DNA of 64,000 nucleotides from assembly GCA_020634495.1 (NCBI GenBank), contig JACKBR010000016.1, forward strand, positions 30,862 to 94,861. The letters run 5' to 3'. Position 1 is the first letter of the stretch, and every line of letters begins with the position of its first letter. Position numbers and translations under genes: made by a program. Origin of the DNA: Ardenticatenaceae bacterium. GTDB lineage: Bacteria > Chloroflexota > Anaerolineae > Promineifilales > Promineifilaceae. The notes beneath the pieces are model-generated. The model worked only from the letters and a program-made list of their open reading frames with translations, ran no database searches and was not told where the DNA came from. Positions 27,947-36,123 of the stretch are shown here, piece by piece.

Positions 27947-28684
27947 ATGCTCACGCTCACCCAAATCTCCCCCCACGTCTGGATTTTGCCACGACACCCG
28001 GATAAAAACCGGGTACAGGCCACCATTGGCATGGTGATGACTGGGGAGCAAACCATCCTCATCGACGCGGGTAACAGCTTGCAGTTAGCTCGGCAAATCC
28101 AGGCGACGCTGGCGGCAATGGATGCGCCGCCCATCAGCCATGTGGTGTACACCCACCATCATTGGGACCACACCTTTGGCGCTTGCGTCTACGGCGTGCC
28201 GACCATTGCTCATCGCCTGAGCCACCAATTCTTGACCCAGATGCAGCAGGAAAACGTGGGTGAACGCTTCCTCCGCACCAAGGTGGAGCGCAATCCCAAA
28301 CTCATTCTGGACTGGACGGCCGAAGATTGGGCCGAATTTGAAATTGTGCTGCCAGAAATCACTTACGAGGGCGAGGAACGGCTGCAATTTGGCGATGTGT
28401 CGCTGGAACTGGTGCATGTGGGGGGCGTCCACGCCGCCGACTCCACTGTGGTCAAAGTGGTGGAAGATGGCGTTATGTTTTTGGGCGATTGTTATTACCC
28501 TGCGCCACGCTACGAAGACCCCGCCGACCAGATGCTGGACATGGAAATGTTGGCCAATCTGCTGGACAAGCGTTACGACCAGTACATTGACGGCCACAAC
28601 GCGCCAATGGAAACCCGGCATGTGCGCCGCATTTTGCGTTCACAGGCGCTGTTGGCCCGTTTGAATGAAACCAAACCAACCTGA
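27947..28684 (+). CDS. Metallo-beta-lactamase fold hydrolase
   Basis: This 245-residue protein has the MBL metal-binding signature THHHWDH at about 65-71, a later His in HVGGVHAADS and Asp in MFLGDCYYP, matching a binuclear zinc centre. The final His is probably in the DGHNAPM segment. Such hydrolases act on thioesters, lactones, phosphoesters or lactams, and the substrate is not predictable here. There is no clear ribosome-binding site. A T-rich hairpin after the stop may terminate the unit. Confidence 0.85.
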   Translation: MLTLTQISPHVWILPRHPDKNRVQATIGMVMTGEQTILIDAGNSLQLARQIQATLAAMDAPPISHVVYTHHHWDHTFGACVYGVPTIAHRLSHQFLTQMQQENVGERFLRTKVERNPKLILDWTAEDWAEFEIVLPEITYEGEERLQFGDVSLELVHVGGVHAADSTVVKVVEDGVMFLGDCYYPAPRYEDPADQMLDMEMLANLLDKRYDQYIDGHNAPMETRHVRRILRSQALLARLNETKPT

Positions 28685-28715
28685 GAAAAGATCATAACGG
28701 AGGAACAAAGTAACG

Positions 28716-28762
28716 AAGAAACAAAGTTTTTGCTTTCTTTGTTTCTTTCTGCCTTCGTTTCT
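28716..28762 (+). terminator. Putative terminator after the MBL gene
   Basis: AAGAAACAAAG (28716-28726) pairs with CTTTGTTTCTT (28737-28747) around a T-rich loop, followed by TTCGTTTCTTTTTC. The same words are partly repeated on both sides, so it may also be a spacer repeat. Confidence 0.5.
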
Positions 28763-28844
28763 TTTTCATAAGCTTTTGCCGTTAAGCCTTTGCTTTAATC
28801 TTTGTGTAAGAAAGGTTACGGTGCAGTTGGGTATACTTAAGGGC

Positions 28845-29636
28845 ATGAAACGATTTTTGTGGCTTGTCCTGATTTTATTTATTTTTACTGGCTGTACCTC
28901 AGCAGCAGAAACGGCCGTATCCCCCCAACCTTCACCAGAAACGGCCGTCTTGCCCACGGTTCCACCCCCTGTTATCACTGAAGAACTCCCCCAAATGGCA
29001 GAGGCAACGGCCGTTCCCAACACCATCGAGCCAACCGAAGCCCCCGCAGAAGCAATTGCTGCTCCACCCGAACCAACAGCAGCGGTTGTGGTTGAAGTAG
29101 GGGTAACAAGCGGCCGTACCGACGAAGGCGCTTTTTTCCTGGGCGATCCCAACGCCCCCATCACCCACATCGACTATTCTGATTTTCTTTGAGGCAGCTG
29201 TCGTGCCTACGTGTTAGGCACAGAGCCAGACATTATTGCCAACTACGTGGAAACCGGGCGGGTAAAGCTCATATTTTGGCCCGTACTGAACCACGGTGAT
29301 CCCAGCGTCTACTCAACGCTGACGGCCGAATGTATGGGCCAGCAAGACCCAGATTTATTCTGGGTAGCCCATGAGCATTTGTTCGCCAACCAGTCTGATT
29401 TGTGGCGGGCTGACCGGGATTATTACGTGAATACGGCCGTTGCTCTCGGTGCAGACCAGGCTGAGTTTGAAGCCTGCTATGATGGCCCCGACGGCATTGC
29501 TACCGTTTTGGAACTGGACAATATTCGCCGCCAGCGCAGCATTTTTAGCCAGCCCATCTTTGACATTAACGGGGAAATTTTTGTAGGCGCGCAGCCATAC
29601 GACAGCTTTGCGGCCGTTTTTGACGCGCTACCATAA
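28845..29636 (+). CDS. Candidate selenocysteine DsbA-like lipoprotein (in-frame UGA at 29190-29192)
   Basis: The frame runs 264 codons with one internal TGA at codon 116. The N-terminus is a lipoprotein signal (LFIFTGC), then a Pro/Thr/Glu-rich linker. The thioredoxin-fold DsbA domain begins at GDPNAPITHIDYSDFL and continues after TGA as GSCRAYVLGTEPDIIANYV, ending with the cis-Pro segment SQPIFDING. The TGA therefore sits exactly at the nucleophilic cysteine of CxxC, giving UxxC. A hairpin with bacterial SECIS geometry follows (29203-29221). Taken together this suggests an exported selenoprotein oxidoreductase or reductase. Alternatives are a nonsense mutation or a base-call error. The start at 28845 has TATACT ending 7 nt upstream, suggesting a leaderless mRNA. 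Confidence 0.75.
29193..29227 (+). promoter_or_regulatory. Candidate bacterial SECIS element
   Basis: Directly after the TGA, GTGCCTA (29203-29209) and TAGGCAC (29215-29221) form a perfect 7-bp stem with the 5-nt loop CGTGT. GGC (29193-29195) and GCC (29225-29227) can close a lower stem. The loop begins 17 nt after the TGA and has G in its second position. Both values lie within the published rules for bacterial SECIS elements as I recall them (16-37 nt; G among the first two loop bases). Confidence 0.65.
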
Positions 29637-29697
29637 AACAAACATAAATATTTTTGAACGTTTCCCGGTTTAATCTGCCTCGAACCAAACAAACTAG

Positions 29698-29726
29698 TTG
29701 CCTTCTCTCCGCTGCTGTATTAGTAT
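29698..29726 (+). promoter_or_regulatory. Promoter of the response regulator, leaderless geometry
   Basis: TTGCCT (29698-29703), a 17-bp spacer and TAGTAT (29721-29726) are followed by 7 nt and the ATG at 29734. Confidence 0.4.
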
Positions 29727-29733
29727 TCAGTTT

Positions 29734-30456
29734 ATGTTCATTGGGAATGCGGAAGACACTGCGGTAAAGATATTAATTGTTGACGACAACATCTCTATTT
29801 TGCGCGCCGTTGAAACGGCTTTGCGACGTGAAGCTTTTGTGGTGCATACGGCCGTTTCTGGCGAAGAAGCGCTCTCTGTAATCTCTCGTACCGGGCTGCC
29901 CCACCTGGCCATTATCGACTTAAATATGCCAGGCATGGATGGGTTTGAGCTATGCGAAGCCATTCACGAGTTCTCCGACCTGCCCATCATCATGCTCACC
30001 GCCATCGACGATGAAGAAACCGTTGTGTTTGGGCTGGATCGCTACGCGGAAGATTACATCGTGAAACCGTTTCGGGCAGCCGAGCTGGTAGCCCGGGTGC
30101 GGCGGGTGCTGCGCCGCATGGGGGATTTTGCCTACACGCTGGAACCCGTCATTAAAGTGGATGAAGATCTCCAGGTGGACTTTCCCAACCGCAAGGCGTT
30201 TGTCCGCGAGCGGCCCGTCCAGCTCACCCCCACCGAGGCCAAGCTGCTGTACATTCTCATGCGCAATGCCGGGCGCACCGTAACCAATGGCTTTTTGCTG
30301 CGCCGCGTCTGGCCCATGGACGATGCTTTTGAAGACAGGCTGCACACCCACATCTACCGCCTGCGCCGCAAAATTGAAGTTTCCCCCAAAGACCCCCATT
30401 ACATTATTTCTGATTGGGGCACGGGTTACAGCTTTTTAGCCCAGCAAGAAGCGTAG
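29734..30456 (+). CDS. OmpR-family response regulator
   Basis: This protein of about 240 residues has an N-terminal receiver domain (KILIVDDN, phospho-acceptor Asp in IIDLNMPGMDG, Lys in DYIVKPF) and a C-terminal winged-helix DNA-binding domain (about 140-238, LTPTEAKLLYILMRNAGRTV and LHTHIYRLRRKIE). No cognate kinase is adjacent, so it is an orphan in this window. The ATG at 29734 lies about 11 residues before the usual family start VKILIVDD; an upstream ATG at 29698 would add another 12. The gene is convergent with a HAD phosphatase. Its target genes are unknown. Confidence 0.88.
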   Translation: MFIGNAEDTAVKILIVDDNISILRAVETALRREAFVVHTAVSGEEALSVISRTGLPHLAIIDLNMPGMDGFELCEAIHEFSDLPIIMLTAIDDEETVVFGLDRYAEDYIVKPFRAAELVARVRRVLRRMGDFAYTLEPVIKVDEDLQVDFPNRKAFVRERPVQLTPTEAKLLYILMRNAGRTVTNGFLLRRVWPMDDAFEDRLHTHIYRLRRKIEVSPKDPHYIISDWGTGYSFLAQQEA

Positions 30457-30482
30457 TCCGGCAGCCTCAGCCAGGCCATCAC

Positions 30483-31136
30483 CTAAAACCAACTGTCTAA
30501 ATTGGCCAGCACCTCATCAAGCGCGTTGTAACGATAATGCACGTGGCTGAAATCGGCCGTTTTTGTTTGCCGGTTGGGGATGGCAATCACGGTCATGCCC
30601 GCCGTGACCGCTGCTCGGCTGCCGGGGCCAGAATCCTCCAGCGCCAGGCAATCCTGCGGAGCAATGCCCAGCCGTTCGGCCGCCAGCAGATAAATTTCTG
30701 GATTTGGCTTGCCTTGTTTTACTTCATCACCGGCGGTAATGGCCTGGCAGCGGTCTTGCAGGCCAAGCTGGTGCAATATTTCTACTGCGTGCGCCCTGGG
30801 GCTAGAGGTGGCCACGCCCCAAGGAATGTTGCGGCGGGCAATTTCGGCGTGCAGCGGCTGTAGGCCCGGCATCGTGGGCACGCCGTTGGCCCGAATCTGG
30901 CTGTAAATGGCAGCCCGCTTACTGATGATGGTGGGAACAGGTTCCGGCAAATTAAACAGCTCTTTAATGTATGGGGTACTGATGTCGGCGCGCAGCCCGA
31001 TGATATTTTCTACAATTTCTTCGCTGAGCTTGTGGCCATACGGCCGTAAATATTCATCCCATGCCTGCTGCGACAAGGGTTCGCTGTCCACCATCAATCC
31101 ATCCATATCAAAAACAATTGCTTTAAGTTGGCTCAT
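30483..31136 (-). CDS. HAD-superfamily hydrolase, phosphoglucomutase/phosphatase-like
   Basis: This 217-residue HAD subfamily IA protein has motif I FDMDGLMVDSEP at about 8-19 (nucleophile Asp9 and Asp11), motif II in VATSSPRA, Lys in DEVKQGKPNPEIY and acidic motif IV LALEDSGPGSRAA. A helical cap lies between motifs I and II. Such enzymes hydrolyse small phosphorylated sugars or isomerise beta-phosphoglucose. The start at 31136 has GGAG about 9 nt upstream; a longer frame to 31208 has no family sequence. Confidence 0.88.
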   Translation of the reverse strand: MSQLKAIVFDMDGLMVDSEPLSQQAWDEYLRPYGHKLSEEIVENIIGLRADISTPYIKELFNLPEPVPTIISKRAAIYSQIRANGVPTMPGLQPLHAEIARRNIPWGVATSSPRAHAVEILHQLGLQDRCQAITAGDEVKQGKPNPEIYLLAAERLGIAPQDCLALEDSGPGSRAAVTAGMTVIAIPNRQTKTADFSHVHYRYNALDEVLANLDSWF

Positions 31137-31289
31137 CCAAATATCTCCATGCGGCAAATTGAAAATGCGTGATGCGCGAAACGTGATTTGTCTTGGCTCA
31201 CACATCATGTTTTATGAGTCATGGGCCAAAAAAGGCGAATTTTACCGTTTCTGTGTTTTTATGGCATCTTGCGTAAAATGGGCAGCATC

Positions 31290-31805
31290 ATGACCAATAC
31301 CACTTCCAAAAATCTGCTGCAAAAAATCAACACCCGCATCGCCATGTCGGCCGTTGGGGCCAGGCTGCTGGCCCGCACCATGCACCATTTGGATAGGGCG
31401 GTGCTGCGGCTGAGCAACGGCCGTTCAACAGCAGCCACCCTCCTTACCGGTTTGCAAATTCTTAACCTGACCACAACCGGAGCCAAAAGCGGCCAGCCGC
31501 GCACAATCCCGCTGGTGGCCATTCCTTACAGCCAGAACCGGCTTATTGTGATTGCCTCCAATTGGGGGCAGGCCAAACACCCCGCCTGGTATTACAATAT
31601 TTTGGCCCATCCGCAGGTGCTTGTAACGCAAAACGGCCGTTCCCAAACTCACATTGCCCGCGAAACCAACGGCGCAGAACGAGAAGCCTGTTGGCAAGCC
31701 GCCCTGCAAACCTACCCCGGCTATGCTGCCTACAAACAGCGCACCAGCCGACAAATCCCCGTCATCGTTCTTACCCCTCAAACGGCCGTTGCCGATCACT
31801 CATAA
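31290..31805 (+). CDS. Ddn/nitroreductase-family (DUF385-like) protein
   Basis: This protein of about 171 residues resembles the deazaflavin-dependent nitroreductase group. ILNLTTTGAKSGQPRTIPL, the VIASNWGQAKHPAWYYNILAHP block and the PVIVLTP ending are typical. The family binds F420 or flavin in a split beta barrel and reduces quinones or nitro compounds. Cofactor preference cannot be told. The ATG at 31290 was chosen because the conserved part starts soon after; ATG at 31278 is an alternative, and TAAAAT at 31274-31279 could be its -10 box. It is divergent from the HAD gene. Three ACGGCCGT or near copies lie in the coding sequence. Confidence 0.8.
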   Translation: MTNTTSKNLLQKINTRIAMSAVGARLLARTMHHLDRAVLRLSNGRSTAATLLTGLQILNLTTTGAKSGQPRTIPLVAIPYSQNRLIVIASNWGQAKHPAWYYNILAHPQVLVTQNGRSQTHIARETNGAEREACWQAALQTYPGYAAYKQRTSRQIPVIVLTPQTAVADHS

Positions 31806-31902
31806 AATCCCAATCCCATCTTCACATTTTCTAAACAGGTTCTTTCTAAGATTGGCCCGGCTTTGGCCAAACGACTATTTTATGAAGAGCGAGGTAAAAA
31901 AA

Positions 31903-32490
31903 ATGAGCGGAAAAATGAAAAAGATGGGTCTGCTGGCCCTGATGCTGTTATTGTTATTTGGTCTGGTGGCCTGCGGTGGATCTGCCCCGGTGGCTGAAAC
32001 GACAACGGAAACGGCCGTTGTCACATCACCCACCGAAGCTGCCAGCACACCAGAAACGGCCGTTGAAGAAGCAGCCCCCGAAGAAACGGCCGCTGTGGCA
32101 ATTGTTGCCGTAGAAAATGAAAAGCTCAACCTGAATGAAGCGTCCGGCGACGACTTCCTGAACGCTATCCCCAACTTTAGCAGCCGCATGGTTCGTGAAT
32201 TCCAGGAATACCGACCTTACATCAGCATTCAGCAGTTCCGCCGAGAGATTGGCAAATATGTCAGCGATGAGCAGGTGGCTGAATATGAGCAATATGTTTA
32301 TGTGCCGGTGGATGTGGATGAATCGGATGCGGCAACGTTGATGCAGCTGCCGGGTGTCGATGAGGCCATTGCAGAGATGTTGATCGGGGAACGGCCGTTT
32401 GGTTCCAACGACGCCTTCCTGACAGCCCTGGCAACCCACGTCTCGGCCGACGACGTTAGCCTCGCAGTGGGCTATCTGGCCGCAGATTAA
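31903..32490 (+). CDS. Lipoprotein with helix-hairpin-helix (ComEA-like) repeats
   Basis: This protein of about 195 residues has the lipobox LFGLVACGG at about residue 24, a linker rich in ETAV/ETAA units (encoded by ACGGCC-type motifs at 32010, 32055 and about 32090) and a C-terminal pair of helix-hairpin-helix motifs (LNLNEASGDDFLNAIPNFS and AATLMQLPGVDEAIAEMLIG). ComEA-type HhH domains bind DNA outside the cell during uptake, but the same fold also mediates protein contacts. ATG at 31903 has GAGG 8 nt upstream; ATG at 31882 is an alternative. The downstream gene encodes a membrane protein. Confidence 0.8.
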   Translation: MSGKMKKMGLLALMLLLLFGLVACGGSAPVAETTTETAVVTSPTEAASTPETAVEEAAPEETAAVAIVAVENEKLNLNEASGDDFLNAIPNFSSRMVREFQEYRPYISIQQFRREIGKYVSDEQVAEYEQYVYVPVDVDESDAATLMQLPGVDEAIAEMLIGERPFGSNDAFLTALATHVSADDVSLAVGYLAAD

Positions 32491-32511
32491 CCCGCAATTG
32501 CGAAAAAATCA

Positions 32512-32577
32512 GCAAAGATTACGCAGATTTAATAGATTTTATCTGCAAAATCTGTGTAATCTGCGGATTATTTTTGA
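32512..32577. repeat. ATCTGCG-type inverted spacer repeat
   Basis: AAAGATTACGCAGATTTAATAG is inverted as ATCTGTGTAATCTGCGGATT around a short centre, as at 18848 and 51416. It ends 10 nt before the ribosome-binding site of the next gene. Confidence 0.75.
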
Positions 32578-32589
32578 GGAGATTGAGCC

Positions 32590-33021
32590 ATGAGTCCAGA
32601 ATTGGTTAACCACCGGCTGCGCCGCTTTTTGTTTGTGCTGGCCGGGTTCATTTTTATCGGCAGCATTGTGGAGCTGGCGTTAGAGGGGCATACCCAAAGC
32701 CCGGTGCAATGGATTCCGTTTGTGTTGAGCGGTTTAGGGTTGGTGGGGGTAACGGCCGTTCTCATCACGCCCCAACGCAAAACTCTCATCAGCCTGCGTG
32801 CCGTCATAGGGTTGGTGGCCTTCGGCAGCTTCTTTGGCATTTTTGAACACATCGAACACAACATTGCCTTCGCCCTGGAAATTCGCCCCAACGCCGTATT
32901 GAGCGATGTCTTTTTTGAAGCGTTAAGCGGAGCAAATCCCCTGCTGGCTCCCGGCATTCTGGCGCTTGGTGCCCTGTTAGCCCTGGCCGCCACCTATTAC
33001 CATCCTTCCCTAAATTCGTAA
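32590..33021 (+). CDS. Four-helix integral membrane protein, function unknown
   Basis: This 143-residue protein has four predicted membrane segments (about 13-32, 43-62, 72-90 and 118-138). GAGGAG lies about 9 nt upstream. The only polar cluster is FGIFEHIEHNIAF, with two His and two Glu in a helix, which could bind metal or haem. No family was recognised. It follows the helix-hairpin-helix lipoprotein on the same strand. Confidence 0.65.
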   Translation: MSPELVNHRLRRFLFVLAGFIFIGSIVELALEGHTQSPVQWIPFVLSGLGLVGVTAVLITPQRKTLISLRAVIGLVAFGSFFGIFEHIEHNIAFALEIRPNAVLSDVFFEALSGANPLLAPGILALGALLALAATYYHPSLNS

Positions 33022-33193
33022 TCCTCTGCGCCTGTTTTGCCCTGTTGATTCAGGCGCGCCCCTTTCAAATCCTCTCAAATATTGCTCGATTCTCATATAA
33101 ACTGGCTGAATCATAAAGAGATGTTTATGATAGGTTTGTCTTATCATTTGGCAAACTATTATTTATATCATTGCAACTGAATTGAGTAGGATT

Positions 33194-34333
33194 ATGACAA
33201 AAACGATTTTTTTGACCGGGGCAACAGGATATGTGGGCTGCCATTTGGCCCATCGCTTTTTGGCTGATGGGCACACCGTTTTGGCGCTGGTGCGGCAAAA
33301 AGGGAAGCAGTCCATTCAAAAACGCATCGAAACGGCCGTCCTCGAAGTTGGCCCCCTCCCTGACCAGGCAATGGCAAACTTGCTGGCCATCCCCGGCACG
33401 GTAGAAGATTCAGCCCAGGCGTTGGGGGCAAACGTACGCGCTAAGTTCAGCGGCCAGATTGATGAGGTGTGGCACAGCGCCGCCATTTTTAACTTTAAGG
33501 AACGGGAACGGCCGTTGGTAGAAGCCACCAACATTGAAGGTACCCGGCACATGCTTGAGCTGACCAGCCAGATCAACCCAGGCACCCCGCCCCGCTTCAT
33601 CTACATCAGCACCGCCTACTGCCTGGGCAGTGAATTCAACGCCCCCGTGCCTGAGCATATTCCTGACAAGGTGACCGGATTCCGCTCAATTTATGAATGG
33701 TCAAAGCACAACGCAGAACGGTTGGTCGATGGCTATCAGCAAAAAGGGCAGCTTGACGTCACGATTTTCCGGCCCTCCATTGTGATTGGCACGCCAGAAA
33801 CGGCCGTGTTGTGCAATTCCGGCTACTACCAGGTACTAACCGAATGCCGCCGCCTGCGCACCATTTTAGAGCGCAGCCAGGGCGAGTTGTTCGATGGCAA
33901 CGTGCAAACCCGGCTGCAAGGCAACCCCCAGACCCCGCTCAATCTGGTGCCAATCGATTTTGTCGTCGATAGCATGGTCTTTTTGGCCCACTGCACCCAG
34001 CTAGACCCCGACAAAACCAATCTATTCAACATCGTCAACGAACGGCCGCCCACCATCAAAGAAGTGCATCGCGCCCTCGTTACCAGCCTGGACCTGACCG
34101 GACTCAAGCTGGTTGCCCCCGACCAGTTTGACGAAGAGCCCATGAACCAGATCGAAAAAGTGATCAACCGCCGCATTGCTTTTCAGGCCCCGTACATGCA
34201 CGAGCAAATCCATTTTGCCACCGACACCTTCCGGCAATTTGTTCCTGTTCACGTGCTGCCGCCCCCAACGGTTGATTTACGCTACATGGAGCAGGTCAAC
34301 GCCATGTTCCTTGCCCAATTTGAGAATGAATAA
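33194..34333 (+). CDS. Extended SDR / thioester-reductase-like NAD(P)-dependent protein
   Basis: This protein of about 379 residues begins with the Rossmann motif FLTGATGYVGCHLA and has the catalytic YxxxK as YEWSK, preceded by YISTAYCLGS. The arrangement resembles the NAD_binding_4 (male-sterility) type that reduces fatty acyl or carrier-bound thioesters, or NDP-sugar epimerases. The C-terminal 100 residues are variable. ATG at 33194 has AGGA close upstream. It stands alone, convergent with an HD-domain gene, so the pathway is not evident. Confidence 0.82.
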   Translation: MTKTIFLTGATGYVGCHLAHRFLADGHTVLALVRQKGKQSIQKRIETAVLEVGPLPDQAMANLLAIPGTVEDSAQALGANVRAKFSGQIDEVWHSAAIFNFKERERPLVEATNIEGTRHMLELTSQINPGTPPRFIYISTAYCLGSEFNAPVPEHIPDKVTGFRSIYEWSKHNAERLVDGYQQKGQLDVTIFRPSIVIGTPETAVLCNSGYYQVLTECRRLRTILERSQGELFDGNVQTRLQGNPQTPLNLVPIDFVVDSMVFLAHCTQLDPDKTNLFNIVNERPPTIKEVHRALVTSLDLTGLKLVAPDQFDEEPMNQIEKVINRRIAFQAPYMHEQIHFATDTFRQFVPVHVLPPPTVDLRYMEQVNAMFLAQFENE

Positions 34334-34342
34334 AAAAAGCAC

Positions 34343-34972
34343 CTAAGCAGGAATCTCCAGGCGAAGTTGGTCCAGAAATGTATGCATAAACGCATTCCGC
34401 CTGCTGGCTTCATCGCGGGCGGCCTGGGTGTGCAGCGTCTGCCTCAGTTTAAACAGCTTGGTGTAAAAATGGTCAATGGTGTAAGCCAGGTCATCAGGTT
34501 GGCGTGTTGTGCAAAAGGGGTCGGTGGGATGGTATAACGGCCGTTCCAAAGCCCCACCCGTTAGCAAGCAGCGGGCTACCCCAATCGCCCCAATCGCATC
34601 CAGCCGATCTGCGTCTTGCACCACCTTGGCTTCCAGCGTGGTGGGCGTTATGCCCGCGCTAAAGCTGTGGGCCTCAATGGCGTGGGCAATGCCCGCCAAA
34701 TGCGCTTCTGGATACGCAATGCTGCGCAAAAAGCGCACCGCCTCTGCCGCCGCCAGCCGGGAGGCTTCATGGCGGTTTGGCGCATTTTTGGGCAGCGTCA
34801 CGCAGTCGTGCAGCCAGGCAGCAGGAATCACGACTGCCAAATCGGCCGTTTCCGCTGTGGCCAATCGCTTTGCCATGCTCACCACCCGCTTGATGTGTTC
34901 CAGGTCGTGGGCCGAATCGGTTGCCATCTGTTGTGCCAAATAGGTGGCAAACGTCGCTTCGAGTGCTTTCAT
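34343..34972 (-). CDS. HD-domain phosphohydrolase
   Basis: This 209-residue protein has the HD metal motif: His in SAHDLEHIKRV, the HD pair in AAWLHDCV and later Asp in VVQDADRLDAIGAIG. This is the pattern of YedJ/YpgQ-type HD hydrolases, which dephosphorylate nucleotides. AAGGA lies 9 nt before the start. The gene is convergent with the SDR gene. The substrate is not assignable. Confidence 0.85.
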   Translation of the reverse strand: MKALEATFATYLAQQMATDSAHDLEHIKRVVSMAKRLATAETADLAVVIPAAWLHDCVTLPKNAPNRHEASRLAAAEAVRFLRSIAYPEAHLAGIAHAIEAHSFSAGITPTTLEAKVVQDADRLDAIGAIGVARCLLTGGALERPLYHPTDPFCTTRQPDDLAYTIDHFYTKLFKLRQTLHTQAARDEASRRNAFMHTFLDQLRLEIPA

Positions 34973-35142
34973 TATTACACGTCCTTATTTGGTTTTGGCC
35001 CTTTGGGATTTCGTATATTCCCCCCGAAAACAATCCTGAAGGCCCTTGTTTTCCAGCAAGTCGTGGCTGATTTTAGCATGGATGTGTGTTGGAAACGGCC
35101 GTTCCCCAACATTCGCCCTTTCCCCACTTTCATGCTATGAAT

Positions 35143-35175
35143 AATAAAACAAATCTGCGTAATCTGCGGATTTAG
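35143..35175. repeat. Half copy of the ATCTGCG spacer repeat
   Basis: AAATCTGCGTAATCTGCGGATTT is the right half of the repeat seen at 32512 and 51416. It lies directly before the ribosome-binding site of the rhomboid gene. The rest of the 215-bp spacer shows one ACGGCCGT at 35094 and no gene. Confidence 0.65.
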
Positions 35176-35187
35176 CAAGGAGCAACC

Positions 35188-35922
35188 ATGATCCCAATTG
35201 GTGACGACAATCGCGGCCGTACCACCACCCCTTATGTCAACTACATCCTCATTGCCCTCAACCTGATCGTCTTTATCATCTTCCAGGGCGCAGGCAACAA
35301 CCTGAACTTTACCTACGCCTTCGCCACCGTCCCCCAAGAAATCATCACTGGCCAAGATTTGGTCACCGAAAACCAAATTTACCAGGAAACTACCACCGGG
35401 CAGCAATTCATCATCCCCGGCTTGCAGCCCACGCCCATCTCCGTTTACATCACCTTGCTCACCGCCATGTTTATGCACGGCGGCTGGGCACACATTGGCG
35501 GCAACATGCTCTACCTCTGGATTTTTGGCGACAATTTAGAGGATCGCCTGGGGCACGTGCGCTATCTGATTTTCTACTTGCTGGCTGGCCTGCTGGCTTC
35601 TTTGGCCCACGTCTTCGCTTCCGTCCTCATCGGTGACAATTTGCAGATTCCCAGCCTGGGGGCGTCTGGAGCCATTGCCGGGGTGCTGGGCGGCTACCTG
35701 CTGCTGTTCCCCCGCAACCGCGTCACCGTCATCATGGTGCGAGTCGTCACCCAGGTGCGGGCCATTTTTGCCGTGGGGCTTTGGTTTGTGCTGCAACTGG
35801 TTGGCGGACTGGGCACGCTCAGCGGCAGCAGCGACGGCGTCGCCTACGCCGCCCACATCGGCGGCTTCATCGCCGGGCTGGCGCTCATCAAGCTGTTTGA
35901 TGCTGGCCAATCACTTAGCTAA
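35188..35922 (+). CDS. Rhomboid-family intramembrane serine protease
   Basis: This 244-residue protein with six or seven membrane segments cleaves membrane-protein substrates within the bilayer. The oxyanion motif GWAHIGGNMLYLWIFG, the nucleophile in GASGAI (GxSG) and the catalytic His in AAHIGGFIAG are all present. AAGGAG lies about 7 nt before the ATG. A loop between the first two segments (about 30-85) is longer than in GlpG. The natural substrate is unknown. Confidence 0.93.
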   Translation: MIPIGDDNRGRTTTPYVNYILIALNLIVFIIFQGAGNNLNFTYAFATVPQEIITGQDLVTENQIYQETTTGQQFIIPGLQPTPISVYITLLTAMFMHGGWAHIGGNMLYLWIFGDNLEDRLGHVRYLIFYLLAGLLASLAHVFASVLIGDNLQIPSLGASGAIAGVLGGYLLLFPRNRVTVIMVRVVTQVRAIFAVGLWFVLQLVGGLGTLSGSSDGVAYAAHIGGFIAGLALIKLFDAGQSLS

Positions 35923-36015
35923 TTTACATAAAATTCTAACTTTACCCGTGCCAAGGGGAATGTTACAATGTGACTCATATTGCAAACACGCTAACATCGT
36001 ACCTGCTAAACGGTT

Positions 36016-36112
36016 TCAAGGAGATTGGAGACCAGAGATTGGAGATTATCAGTCTCCAGTCTCCAATCTCTAATCTCCTAACCAGGAACAACTTTCAATA
36101 AAGTTCCTCATT
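36016..36112. repeat. GGAGATTGGAGACCAGAG inverted word repeat
   Basis: AAGGAGATTGGAGACCAGAGA is inverted as AGTCTCCAGTCTCCAATCTC around TTATC. It is followed by a small hairpin containing ACTTTCAATAAAGT, a near copy of the one at about 27858. Confidence 0.7.
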
Positions 36113-36123
36113 CGCAGAAGTTT

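Noticed and set aside
29190..29192. TGA in the DsbA-like gene as an ordinary stop with a separate downstream gene starting at GTG 29211
   Set aside because: The downstream part has no ribosome-binding site, would lack half of the thioredoxin fold, and is in the same frame with continuous homology. Read-through by selenocysteine or a point error fits better.
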